Source of the DNA: Actinobacteria bacterium UBA2286
GTDB lineage: Bacteria > Actinomycetota > Coriobacteriia > Anaerosomatales > Anaerosomataceae
Length of the DNA stretch: 52,926 nt
Direction of reading: 5' to 3'
NCBI GenBank assembly: GCA_002345925.1
Contig: DDWM01000072.1
Span: 27,439-80,364 of the forward strand
In this document: positions 24,423-33,337 of the stretch, in pieces
Layout: every line of letters begins with the position of its first letter
How positions within the stretch are numbered: the stretch's first letter is position 1
The notes under the pieces: model-generated
The model's database searches: none
The model's input: the letters and a program-made list of their open reading frames with translations, nothing else
What the model was told of the DNA's origin: nothing
Program-made: the position numbers and the translations under genes

Positions 24423-25388
24423 TTGGGGCTCAATCCGCTGCGCTGGCCGCACAAGGTCAAACTCATCGTCGCGTTCGCGGTTCTCTACGTCGTGTGGGGC
24501 TCGACATACCTCGGCATCCGCATCGGTCTCGACGCCGCCCTGCCCCCGGCGCTCTTCGCCGGCACACGCCTCACCACCGCAGCCATCATCTTGCTGGCAT
24601 TCGCGCGCATGCGCGGCACGAGCCTCCGCATCCCCTGGCGCGACTTCCGCATCGTGAGCACGGTGGGCTTGTTCCTCCTCGTCGGCGGCATGTACTTCAC
24701 GTTCCTGGCCGAGCGAAGCATCCCCTCCGGACTCGCCGCGCTCATCGTCGCACTGCTGCCTCTTTGGACCGCACTTGCCGAGTACCTGCTTCCCGGCATG
24801 GAGCGTCCCTCAGCACGCGGAGTCCTCGGACTCGTCGTAGGCTTTTCGGGTCTCGGCATCCTGATGGTGCCCCGGCTGACGGGACTGCACGGAACACGCG
24901 AAGAATTCATCGGCATTGGCATCCAGGTCCTTGGCACATGGTTGTGGACGACCGGATCTCTGTACTCGAAGCGCAATCCCGTGAAGACCGATGCGCTAGT
25001 CGCGACCGGATACGAGATGGGCGTCGCCGGCGTCGTGCTTCTCGGCATCGGCACGGTGGTTGGCGAATGGCCGAAGTTCGTCCTGACCCCGGGCGGCATC
25101 GGCGCGATCATCTACCTGAGCGTCATGGGTTCATGCGTGGCGTTCACGGCGTTCGTTTGGCTGCTTCGCAACGCCCCTGCCTCAAAAGTCATGACGTACG
25201 CCTACGTCAACCCCGTGATCGCCGTCTTCCTGGGCTGGATCGTGCTGCACGAGCCTGTTGACGGCTGGGTGGTCGCGGGCATGGCCGTCATCGTCGCAGG
25301 CGTCGCGCTCACCACGAGCGCCCCCACGCGCCCAGGCCGAGGCCCAGCCGCCGAGCCAGACCCCGAAAGCATCCCGATCGAGGCGTAG
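24423..25388 (+). CDS. EamA/DMT-family transporter (RhaT-like exporter)
   Basis: A 321-residue membrane protein with ten predicted helices in two five-helix EamA repeats. The first repeat contains VVWGSTYLGIRIGL and the second VMGSCVAFTAFVWLLRNAP; both are typical of drug/metabolite exporters related to YdcZ/RhaT/RarD. A TTG at 24423, with GAGGAG five bases upstream, is the best start, since the frame before it has no membrane character. The C-terminal tail is proline- and acid-rich. The substrate is unknown. Confidence 0.88.
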   Translation: MGLNPLRWPHKVKLIVAFAVLYVVWGSTYLGIRIGLDAALPPALFAGTRLTTAAIILLAFARMRGTSLRIPWRDFRIVSTVGLFLLVGGMYFTFLAERSIPSGLAALIVALLPLWTALAEYLLPGMERPSARGVLGLVVGFSGLGILMVPRLTGLHGTREEFIGIGIQVLGTWLWTTGSLYSKRNPVKTDALVATGYEMGVAGVVLLGIGTVVGEWPKFVLTPGGIGAIIYLSVMGSCVAFTAFVWLLRNAPASKVMTYAYVNPVIAVFLGWIVLHEPVDGWVVAGMAVIVAGVALTTSAPTRPGRGPAAEPDPESIPIEA

Positions 25389-25505
25389 AGAACTGAGCCT
25401 TCGGTATCTGCACGCGTTCTTCACACCGTGCGCACCACCCCTGCACACCCGGTGGACATACTCCTTCTTGTAGACAGAACACCTACTACATAAGGAGTCC
25501 TCACA

Positions 25506-25796
25506 ATGATGGGCTACGAACGTTTCGGATATGGAATCGACCACATGGGTGGCTACAACATCGGCGGTGCAATCTTCGGCTTCTTCTTGCTCGCGCTGGT
25601 GGCAGGACTGATCATCTGGTTCGTGGTTGGTAGAAAGCATGCAGGTCACCACATGGCGGCTGCTCCACAGGCACCGGTCGACTACAACCCGGTTGCATCT
25701 GAAGACAGCGCGCTTGCGATAGCCCGCGAACGCCTCGCAAAAGGCGAGATCGACGCAGACCAATACACGGTGATCGCGAACGCCCTGAAGAGCTAA
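25506..25796 (+). CDS. Small membrane protein with C-terminal SHOCT domain
   Basis: A 96-residue protein. A glycine/tyrosine-rich N-terminus is followed by one transmembrane helix (about 20-42), a histidine-containing linker (GRKHAGHHM) and a SHOCT module near the C-terminus (ALAIARERLAKGEIDADQY). SHOCT modules are short oligomerisation motifs on many small membrane proteins; the function is unknown. The ATG at 25506 has AAGGAG eight bases upstream. The upstream region holds TGTAG and CTACA arms 12 bases apart just before this site, a possible operator. Metal binding through the histidines is speculative. Confidence 0.85.
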   Translation: MMGYERFGYGIDHMGGYNIGGAIFGFFLLALVAGLIIWFVVGRKHAGHHMAAAPQAPVDYNPVASEDSALAIARERLAKGEIDADQYTVIANALKS

Positions 25797-25866
25797 CGAC
25801 ACACATCCCTCCCTCCTTGTTTTGGAGGTGCCAGATCCCCCTCCGGCATCTCCACCCCCTCCCTAG

Positions 25867-25900
25867 CGTCAGCCCGGGGCACCTCACCCCCGGGCTGACG
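25867..25900 (+). terminator. Long GC-rich hairpin downstream of the SHOCT gene
   Basis: CGTCAGCCCGGGG pairs perfectly with CCCCGGGCTGACG across an eight-base loop, a 13-bp stem. The following TGCGTCTTGG is only weakly T-rich, so termination may be partial. A smaller hairpin (GGAGGTGCC with GGCATCTCC) lies just before it. Confidence 0.6.
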
Positions 25901-25959
25901 TGCGTCTTGGGCCGGGAGCGTGCGCTATTCTATGCGTGACCGTTCTGCCGAGGAGCCCC

Positions 25960-27732
25960 GTGAACACCGACTTGCTGCGATCGCTCCGTTTCATGCGCCG
26001 GTACCGCGTCGTGGCCACGGCTGCGGTTCTTGCTGTCCTCGCCGCTTCGGCCGCCGACCTTATCGCCCCGCAACTGCTGCGCGATATCATCGACCGCGGA
26101 ATCACGGGCGGACAGACCGACGTCATCGTGCGAAGTTCGCTCATGCTCATAGGCGTTGCGACGCTTGGCGGCATCGCACAGTTCCTGCAGGGGTTTCTCT
26201 CGGCAAGAGCAAGTCACGGCGCGGCGTACGACATGCGCGAAGCCATCTTCGACAGGCTTCAGGCGCTCTCGTTTTCGTACCACGACCGCGTGCAGACAGG
26301 TCAGCTCATCACCCGCGTAACGTCCGATGTCGACCTTGTGCGCGACTTCGTTGGCGGCGGCCTGGTGCAGGCGATCGCTGCCGCCATCCTGCTCGTGGGC
26401 GCGGTGGTGCTGCTTCTCATCATGAACTGGCAGCTTGCTCTCGTTGCGCTGCTCGCGATCCCGGCGACCATCTTCGTGCTGGTGCGCTTCGTCTCGGGGC
26501 TCGGCCCGATGTTCAAAGGCTTCCAGCAGCGGCTCTCGGCGCTCAACTCGGTGCTGCAGGAGAACGTTGCCGGCATCCGGGTCGTGAAGGCGTTCGCTCG
26601 TGAGCCGTACGAGGCAGCGCGGTATCGCTCGGCAAACGAATCGCTGCTTGAGCAGGGGCTGCAGGTCAGGCGCACGGTCGCCAATGCCTTCCCACTCCTG
26701 TTCAGCGTGGGGAACCTCGGCGTGGCGCTCGTGCTGTGGGTCGGCGCCGTGCAAGTCGCGCATGGCAGGCTCACTGTCGGCGAACTCGTCGCATTCACCA
26801 GCTACCTGATGCTGCTGTTGCAGCCGCTGTTCATCCTCGGCTTTGGAGCCCAAACGATCGCGCGGGCGGGTGCCTCGGCAAGCCGGCTCTTTGAGGTGCT
26901 AGACGCCGAGACCGACGTCCCCGAGCGTGCCGACGCGATCGAGCTCACCGGCTCCGAGGGTCGCGTTGAGCTTCGCGATGTGCACTTGCGCTACCCCGGT
27001 TCCGACACCGAAACGCTCTCGGGCGTGTCTTTCACGGTCGAGCCCGGAACGACTGTTGCGCTAGTGGGTTCGACCGGCTCGGGCAAGACGTCGATCGTGA
27101 ACCTCGTCCCGCGCTTCTACGACGTCACCGGCGGTTCCGTGCTGCTCGATGGCCGCGACGTCCGTGAAGTGACCCTGAAGTCGCTGCGTGAGCTAATCGG
27201 CGTGGTCATGCAAGACAGCGTGCTCTTCTCGGGCACGATTGCCGAGAACATCGCGTACGGCAAACCCGACGCCACGCCGGAGGCGATCGCTGCGGCCGCA
27301 CAGGTGGCGCAGGCAGACGGATTCATCGCGAAGCTCTCGGACGGCTACGACACGCGCGTCGGCGAGCGCGGCATCAAGCTGTCCGGTGGCCAGCGTCAAC
27401 GCATCGCCATCGCCCGCGCGCTTCTGATAGACCCGCGCGTGCTGATCATGGACGACTCCACCTCCTCGGTAGATGCCGAGACAGAAGCCGCACTCCGGAC
27501 AAGCCTGGATCGCCTCATCGGCGGCAGGACAACATTCATCGTCGCTCAGCGCCTCTCGACCGTGAAGCGCGCCGACGTGATCCTTGTCATCGAGGATGGT
27601 CGTCTCGTCGCAAGCGGAACGCATGACGAGCTGCTTGCCACGAGCTGCATCTACGCCGAGATAGCCGCAAGCCAGCTTGCCGGCGGCGAGCACGTTGCGC
27701 GGCCGGACTCCTGCGTGCTGGAGGATGAGTAG
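25960..27732 (+). CDS. ABC exporter half-transporter, subunit with degenerate ATPase site
   Basis: A 590-residue exporter subunit with six transmembrane helices and a nucleotide-binding domain. Walker A GSTGSGKT is near 369 and the signature LSGGQ near 473 is canonical. The residue after Walker B is aspartate (LIMDDSTSS, about 499) instead of the catalytic glutamate, and the switch histidine is replaced by glutamine (VAQRLST, Q530). This is the pattern of the degenerate half of heterodimeric exporters such as TM287/288. A GTG at 25960 with GAGGAG upstream is chosen. The partner starts two bases after this stop. The substrate, drug or lipid, is unknown. Confidence 0.93.
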   Translation: MNTDLLRSLRFMRRYRVVATAAVLAVLAASAADLIAPQLLRDIIDRGITGGQTDVIVRSSLMLIGVATLGGIAQFLQGFLSARASHGAAYDMREAIFDRLQALSFSYHDRVQTGQLITRVTSDVDLVRDFVGGGLVQAIAAAILLVGAVVLLLIMNWQLALVALLAIPATIFVLVRFVSGLGPMFKGFQQRLSALNSVLQENVAGIRVVKAFAREPYEAARYRSANESLLEQGLQVRRTVANAFPLLFSVGNLGVALVLWVGAVQVAHGRLTVGELVAFTSYLMLLLQPLFILGFGAQTIARAGASASRLFEVLDAETDVPERADAIELTGSEGRVELRDVHLRYPGSDTETLSGVSFTVEPGTTVALVGSTGSGKTSIVNLVPRFYDVTGGSVLLDGRDVREVTLKSLRELIGVVMQDSVLFSGTIAENIAYGKPDATPEAIAAAAQVAQADGFIAKLSDGYDTRVGERGIKLSGGQRQRIAIARALLIDPRVLIMDDSTSSVDAETEAALRTSLDRLIGGRTTFIVAQRLSTVKRADVILVIEDGRLVASGTHDELLATSCIYAEIAASQLAGGEHVARPDSCVLEDE

Positions 27733-27734
27733 CG

Positions 27735-29537
27735 ATGGCGCGCGGCACCGGCAGTCACTCACTCAGCTCGCTTGCGAAGCGCGACCGCGCGCGAGATGCG
27801 CGCGCTTCGGCATGGCGGCTCCTCGGCTACCTCAAGCCACACCGCCGCCGCGTCACCTTCGCTATGGTGTGGCTCGTTCTCTCGTCACTGAACACTGCCG
27901 CCAATCCCGCTATCACCGGCTGGATCGTCGACATCGCCATCGAGGCTGCACGTACCGGCGGCGGCACCGCCGGCCTCGTGATACCGATAATCGCGCTGCT
28001 CATCTCAACGGTTCTGGGCTGGTACTCGCAGCGGATGCAGATCCTAGTGCTCGGCACCGTGGGCCAACAAGCGCTCTTCGAGCTCCGAGGGGAAGTCTTC
28101 GGCAAAGTGCAGGACCTCTCTGTCGCGTTCTTCGAAACCGCCGAGTCGGGCGACATCATGAGCCGGTTGATCAACGACCTGGAGCAGGTGAACTCCTTCC
28201 TTGCGCAAGGATTCCGGCGCGTGCTCGGCGCGCTCCTCGGCTTCACTGCCACGCTCGCGGGCATGCTGCTCGTAAGCTGGCGCCTCGCGCTCGTGACCCT
28301 GCTCATCGTGCCGGTCATGTTCGTCGCTAGCAGCCTCTTCGGCTCGCTTGCTCGCCGCGTGTTCCGTCGGCGCCAGGAGACGATCGGGGATGTCTCGGCG
28401 AGTCTGGCCGAGGACCTCGCGGGTATACGCGTCGTGCAGGCGTTTGCGCGAACCGAGCGAAACCGCGGCGAGTTCGCCGAACGAAACGCCACCAACCGCG
28501 ACGCCAACATCGCGGCGTCCGCGGTCTCGGCCGCGTTCCCGCCGGTGCTCGCGGTCATCTCGGCAACCTCTACTGCGCTTGTTGCCGGATACGGCGGCTA
28601 TCTCGCGGCCGGCGGCCTCGTGACTGTTGGCGTGGTGGTGGCGTTCTTCGGCTACTCGCGCTCGTTCTTCAACGCTGTCAGCCAGCTCTCCAGCCTTTGG
28701 GCAGAGACACAATCGGCGCTTGCCGGCGGAGAGCGCGTCTTCGACCTGCTTGACACGCCACCGGAGGTAACCGACGCCCCTGATGCGGTTGATGTCGGTC
28801 GCCTCCTTGGAGATGTCGAGTTCCAGAATGTCGGATTCTCGTACGGAACAGGCCCTGTCGTCCTCGACGGAATCGACTTGCGCGTTGAAGCTGGCACCAC
28901 ACTGGCGATCGTGGGCCCGACGGGCGCCGGCAAGAGCACGCTCATCAACTTGCTCGCGCGCTTCTACGATCCCACTGCAGGCAGCGTGCGCGTCGATGGC
29001 CACGACCTGCGCACGATCACACTCTCTTCGCTGCGCTCGAACATGGGCGTGGTGCTGCAAGACCCATTCCTCTTCTCGGGAAGCATTGCCGAGAACATCC
29101 GCTACGGCAGGCTCGACGCGACTGACGCGGAGGTGCACGCAGCAGCCGAGGTCTCTCGGGCGGCAACGTTCATCGAGCGGCTGCCGGACGGCTTCGATAC
29201 CCCCGTCGGCGAACGCGGCGTGTTGCTCTCGTCGGGTCAGCGGCAGCTTGTGGCCTTTGCCCGAGCGGTGCTCGCAGACCCCGCGATTCTCGTCCTCGAC
29301 GAAGCGACATCTTCAGTCGACACCCGCACGGAGCTGCTCATCCAGGAGGCGCTGGCCGAAGTCCTGCATGCCCGAACCGCGTTCGTCATCGCCCACCGGC
29401 TCTCCACCGTGCGCGATGCGGACCGCATCATCGTCGTCGACCAAGGACGCATCGTCGAAGACGGAACGTACTCAGAGCTTCTGGCTATGCGCGGCCTCTT
29501 CGCCAGGCTCCATGCAGCTCAGTTCGTCACCGAATAG
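27735..29537 (+). CDS. ABC exporter half-transporter, subunit with catalytic Walker B
   Basis: A 600-residue partner of the preceding gene, with six helices and a nucleotide-binding domain. Walker A GPTGAGKST lies near 393, Walker B with catalytic glutamate in VLDEATSSVD near 522, and the switch histidine in IAHRLST. Its signature is LSSGQ instead of LSGGQ. In the heterodimer its Walker B site faces the canonical signature of the partner, giving one competent site, while its altered signature completes the degenerate site. The arginine-rich N-terminus precedes the first helix. GGAGGATGAG just upstream serves as ribosome-binding site. Confidence 0.93.
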   Translation: MARGTGSHSLSSLAKRDRARDARASAWRLLGYLKPHRRRVTFAMVWLVLSSLNTAANPAITGWIVDIAIEAARTGGGTAGLVIPIIALLISTVLGWYSQRMQILVLGTVGQQALFELRGEVFGKVQDLSVAFFETAESGDIMSRLINDLEQVNSFLAQGFRRVLGALLGFTATLAGMLLVSWRLALVTLLIVPVMFVASSLFGSLARRVFRRRQETIGDVSASLAEDLAGIRVVQAFARTERNRGEFAERNATNRDANIAASAVSAAFPPVLAVISATSTALVAGYGGYLAAGGLVTVGVVVAFFGYSRSFFNAVSQLSSLWAETQSALAGGERVFDLLDTPPEVTDAPDAVDVGRLLGDVEFQNVGFSYGTGPVVLDGIDLRVEAGTTLAIVGPTGAGKSTLINLLARFYDPTAGSVRVDGHDLRTITLSSLRSNMGVVLQDPFLFSGSIAENIRYGRLDATDAEVHAAAEVSRAATFIERLPDGFDTPVGERGVLLSSGQRQLVAFARAVLADPAILVLDEATSSVDTRTELLIQEALAEVLHARTAFVIAHRLSTVRDADRIIVVDQGRIVEDGTYSELLAMRGLFARLHAAQFVTE

Positions 29538-29606
29538 ACACTCGGTACGGGATTCGCTCTCTCATCGCCGGACGCACCATCACCCAGAAGTTCCGGGGTC
29601 ACCGGC

Positions 29607-29879
29607 ATGCCTCACAAGCTAAAGCGGAGCGCACTGACCTTGCTCCTCATGCTCGCAATCGCGCTCACCGCGCCACTCTCGGCATATGCGCAGGAGAGCA
29701 GCATCACGCCGTCGGCAAACGTTGTGACCGTAAACGGGTCTTCATCAGGCGTCTCGACAACAGACCCCGATGATGGGACAGTCGCCGCCGGAGTCGTGCT
29801 GGCTGTTGCGAGCACTCTCATCGGAATCGCATTCGTATCGATCATCTTCGTCTTGCACCGCAGGGAGCAAGAGCGCTAG
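29607..29879 (+). CDS. Small exported or membrane-anchored protein, unknown
   Basis: A 90-residue protein with an N-terminal signal sequence (basic start, hydrophobic core, SAYAQE cleavage region), a short Ser/Thr-rich extracytoplasmic stretch with DPDDG, and a C-terminal transmembrane helix ending in HRREQER. I do not recognise a family. It lies 69 bases after the ABC exporter and could be an accessory of it. The last four bases, CTAG, double as the stop of ligD on the opposite strand. Confidence 0.75.
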   Translation: MPHKLKRSALTLLLMLAIALTAPLSAYAQESSITPSANVVTVNGSSSGVSTTDPDDGTVAAGVVLAVASTLIGIAFVSIIFVLHRREQER

Positions 29880-32338
29880 AGCAGTCCGAGCGCGTTTCGG
29901 ACATGGTCATCGATCGGGCGACGAGCCCGCTCGTATCCTTCCCAGGGATCTTCCGCGAGAGCTGATAGCCGTCTCGGCACGCTCTTGATCGTGTACGCAT
30001 CCGAGCGAACGCCGGCCTCTACCTCATCCCAACGCACCGGCACCGAGACCGTGGCTCCCGCACGCGCCCGCGACGAATACGCGGCCACGGCGGTCGCGCC
30101 GCGCGAATTGCGGCCGTAGTCGAGGAACACCCGCCCCTGCCGCTGCGCCTTGAGTGGGTTGACGGTGAATCGCTTCGGGTCGGCGGCTGCAACGGCCGCA
30201 CAGAATGCGCGCGAGACCTCTTTCACCGCTCCCCAGTCGCCATCCCTCACGATCGGCGTGACCACGTGAAGACCCTTGCTTCCGGTCGTCTTCACAAACG
30301 CAGCAAGACCGATACCCTCAAGTCCGTCGCGAATCAGAAGCGCAGCTGCCTTGATGTCATCCCACACAACACCCGGTCCGGGATCGAGGTCGATCACGAT
30401 GCGATCAGGTCGCTCCACGTCCTCGGCAAGTGAGCCCCACGTATGGATCTCAAGCACGCCGAGCTGAACCAGCCCGATCACGTCTTCGATCTTGTCGGCA
30501 AGCGCGTAGTTCACGATGCCGTCCTCATGTTGGACCGGAACTGTCCGCATCCCACGCGGGAACCCTTGAGAAGCTTCTTTCTGATAGAAGCACGCCTTCT
30601 CGGTGCCGTGAGGGCAACGCACGAGCACGAGCGGCCTGTTGAGCAGGTGCGGCATCAGACGCTCGGCTATCCGCTCGTAATACCTCGCAAGGTCACGCTT
30701 CGTGACCCCGACCTCGTGGAAGAGCACCTTGTCGGGATGCGTAAGCGCCACTCCCGCCACCGAAAGCGCCGAATCAACCGGCACCTCGCGGCTCACCTCG
30801 GCAGCGGGCTTGTCTTCACGGATACCGATGAACGATGCATGCCGCAACACGCCGGAGGCGGTCCACTCGGCGAACTCGACCTCGACCACCATCTCCGGCC
30901 GCGCCCACTTCACACCAGACGCATCCTTAGCCGACACGTCGCCCACCGGCGGCTCCAAGGCCGGCAGCTTATCGAGCACGCGCCTGATAGACGCTCCCTC
31001 CTTAGCCGAGAAGCCGGTTCCCGCTCGGCCTACATATGCGAGCTTTCCGCTTGGCCCCTTCGCCGCGAGAACGAGCGCACCGAGACCCGTGCCACCCGAG
31101 GCTGGCTCTGTGTACCCGACGACCACGAACTCCTGCCTCAGGCGACACTTGTGCTTTCGCCAGTCGCGTCCGCGTCCGGAGCGATACGCCGCCGAGGCTC
31201 GCTTGCTGACCGCGCCCTCAAGCGCGAACGCACACGTCTGCCGGTGGAACTCCTCGCCTGCGCCGCGGTAGTGCTCCAGATAGCGGACGCGTCCGGTCGC
31301 CCCAACCAGCGTGCCGAGAAGCTCCTTGCGCTCCTCAAGCGCGACCGCGCGCAGGTCGTATCCGCGAAGATACGGCAGGTCGAACGCGAAGTACGTGAGA
31401 TCCGCGGCCGCGCCCAGCTTGAGTTCGGCCTGCAGCGCGCCGAAGCCGGAGCGCCCATCCGGGAGCAACGACACGACCTCGCCGTCGAGCCACGCGTCTT
31501 CAAGCCCGAGCTCGCGCACCGCCGGAACCAACGCCTGAAACCGCTTCGTCCAGTCGGCACCGCTGCGGGTGAAGAAGCGAACGTCGTCCCCTCGGACGCG
31601 ACACATCGCACGGTAGCCGTCGAGTTTTATCTCATGCAGCCACTCATCGCCTTCCGGCGGCGTCTCAACAGCCGTTGCGAGCATCGGCTCGATCATCTCG
31701 GGTGAGGGGGCGACAGTCGCCCCCGGTAACGCAGACGGGTCTTCACCGGCCCCTGAGCTCGCCTTGGCGGGCGCACCGGCCGCAATCTCGTCCATCGTGC
31801 GTCCGGTCGCCGCCGAGCTATCCAGCGCCAGGACGTCTCCCTCGGATAGCGGACGGACGTAGCCGTCGCGCTCCTTTATGAGCAGCCAGTTCTCATGCTT
31901 GTCGCCATCGCGGGGCTTGAGTCGAATGAGCGCGAAACCGCCGTTGAGCTTCTCACCTGCAAGTCGCACCTTCAGGTTGCCTTTGGCGTACCCCTCGGCA
32001 GGATCCGTTATGGGCTCCCACGTGCCGAAGTCCCAAAGCATCACGGTCCCACCACCGTATTCGCCCGCCGGAATCGTGCCCTCGAAGTCACCGTACTCAA
32101 GGGGGTGATCCTCGACTTGCACCGCGAGGCGCTTCTGCGAGGTGTCCAGGCTGGGACCTTTCGGCACGGCCCATGACCGCAGGACGCCGTCCATCTCCAG
32201 CCTAAAATCGTAGTGCAACCTGGACGCGCGATGCTTCTGGATCACGAAGCGCGGCAGCGGCGCCGTGGATTCACCGCCACCTGCGGGCTCCGGCGTGAGG
32301 TCGAAGTGACGCTTGGCACGATACTCTTCAAGTGGCAT
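29876..32338 (-). CDS. ligD: ATP-dependent DNA ligase LigD (PE-LIG-POL)
   Basis: Multifunctional end-joining enzyme of 820 residues. Residues 1-165 form the 3'-phosphoesterase with H42 and D44 in LHYDFR and an H78 motif. A linker rich in Ala/Ser follows. The ATP-dependent ligase (about 215-515) has nucleotidyl lysine K238 in EIKLDGYR. The C-terminal primase-like polymerase (from about 527) contains VALTHPDKVLF and the metal-binding DLDPG near 647. The order PE-LIG-POL matches the Pseudomonas type, not the POL-PE-LIG order of mycobacteria. It starts three bases after the ku stop. Confidence 0.96.
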   Translation of the reverse strand: MPLEEYRAKRHFDLTPEPAGGGESTAPLPRFVIQKHRASRLHYDFRLEMDGVLRSWAVPKGPSLDTSQKRLAVQVEDHPLEYGDFEGTIPAGEYGGGTVMLWDFGTWEPITDPAEGYAKGNLKVRLAGEKLNGGFALIRLKPRDGDKHENWLLIKERDGYVRPLSEGDVLALDSSAATGRTMDEIAAGAPAKASSGAGEDPSALPGATVAPSPEMIEPMLATAVETPPEGDEWLHEIKLDGYRAMCRVRGDDVRFFTRSGADWTKRFQALVPAVRELGLEDAWLDGEVVSLLPDGRSGFGALQAELKLGAAADLTYFAFDLPYLRGYDLRAVALEERKELLGTLVGATGRVRYLEHYRGAGEEFHRQTCAFALEGAVSKRASAAYRSGRGRDWRKHKCRLRQEFVVVGYTEPASGGTGLGALVLAAKGPSGKLAYVGRAGTGFSAKEGASIRRVLDKLPALEPPVGDVSAKDASGVKWARPEMVVEVEFAEWTASGVLRHASFIGIREDKPAAEVSREVPVDSALSVAGVALTHPDKVLFHEVGVTKRDLARYYERIAERLMPHLLNRPLVLVRCPHGTEKACFYQKEASQGFPRGMRTVPVQHEDGIVNYALADKIEDVIGLVQLGVLEIHTWGSLAEDVERPDRIVIDLDPGPGVVWDDIKAAALLIRDGLEGIGLAAFVKTTGSKGLHVVTPIVRDGDWGAVKEVSRAFCAAVAAADPKRFTVNPLKAQRQGRVFLDYGRNSRGATAVAAYSSRARAGATVSVPVRWDEVEAGVRSDAYTIKSVPRRLSALAEDPWEGYERARRPIDDHVRNALGLL

Positions 32339-32341
32339 CGG

Positions 32342-33151
32342 CTACGCTCCCCCGGCGGCCCGGCGCTCGTCCAGACTGCGCTTGAGGAGCGACATGATGT
32401 CGATCACCTCACCGGCAGCCGGACGTTCCTCGGCAACGGGAGGCGCAAGGACTTCGCCAGTCTCGACCTTGTGCTCGATAAGCGCGGTGAGCGCTTCTTT
32501 GTAGGTGTCGCGATACGCTGACGGATCCCACTTCGCGACCATCGCTTCGACCAACTGCGCCGCCAGCTCCATCTCGGCATCGGTGACTCCAAGCTCGCCC
32601 GGGTCGCTGCCCGGAAGCTCAAGCTCATCTGCCGAGCGAAGCTCACTCGGAAAGCGAAGCATGTCGAGCACAAGCGCGTCGCCCACCGGCAGAATCGCTG
32701 CGAGATGCTGGCGGGTACGGATGACGATGCTGGCGATTCCCACATAGCCTGTCTTCGCGAGGGTATCGCGCAGGATCGCATACGGCTTGCGCGCGGCCTT
32801 GCTCGCAGGCGCGAGATAGTACGGGCGGTCGTAGTAGAGCATCGATATCTCCTCGGCGCGCACCATGGCGAGAACGTCGACCGTGCGCGTGGCCTCAACG
32901 TCGGCAGCCTTGAAGTCATCGTCGGTGATCACGACGTACCCGTCGGGCTCATATTCGTAGCCCTTGACGGTCTCTTCCCACGGCACGATCTCGCCGGTCA
33001 CGGAGTTTACGCGTTGCTGGCGGATCGGCGCCATGTCACGCCCGTCCAGCAAGTGGAACGAGAGCTCGTTGCGCTCCTCGGCGGGATGTAGCGAAACGGG
33101 GATCGTGACCAGCCCGAAGCTGATATCGCCCTTCCAGATGCTGCGAGACAT
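32342..33151 (-). CDS. ku: Non-homologous end-joining protein Ku
   Basis: A 269-residue bacterial Ku that forms a homodimeric ring on DNA ends and recruits LigD. It has the typical start MSRSIWKGDISFGLVTIPV and the later GYEYEPDGYVVI and YYDRPYYLAP blocks, with a short C-terminal tail. The ATG at 33151 has AGGAG five bases upstream; the longer frame upstream has no family similarity. It forms an operon with ligD. Confidence 0.96.
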   Translation of the reverse strand: MSRSIWKGDISFGLVTIPVSLHPAEERNELSFHLLDGRDMAPIRQQRVNSVTGEIVPWEETVKGYEYEPDGYVVITDDDFKAADVEATRTVDVLAMVRAEEISMLYYDRPYYLAPASKAARKPYAILRDTLAKTGYVGIASIVIRTRQHLAAILPVGDALVLDMLRFPSELRSADELELPGSDPGELGVTDAEMELAAQLVEAMVAKWDPSAYRDTYKEALTALIEHKVETGEVLAPPVAEERPAAGEVIDIMSLLKRSLDERRAAGGA

Positions 33152-33337
33152 GCGCACTCCTAGGTTTTCGTTGTCCGTATGCAAACAGGAGATACCCGCC
33201 GAGGGGAGCTGACAAGCATGGGGGATGCAGCGCGGTGTGATGGCGGCCATCGACGGGTACTTTGCATACTAGGGGTTCTTGAAGAGGTCGGTCGCGACTT
33301 GCCACTCATAAGCCGCACCGGAAGCAAGGGGGATGAA

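Noticed and set aside
25450..25505. BlaI/CopY-type operator before the SHOCT gene.
   Set aside because: The TGTAG and CTACA arms are 12 bases apart and do not match the known TACAnnTGTA spacing.
30443..31705. 420-codon plus-strand open frame.
   Set aside because: It is antisense to ligD, which is fully supported by motifs.
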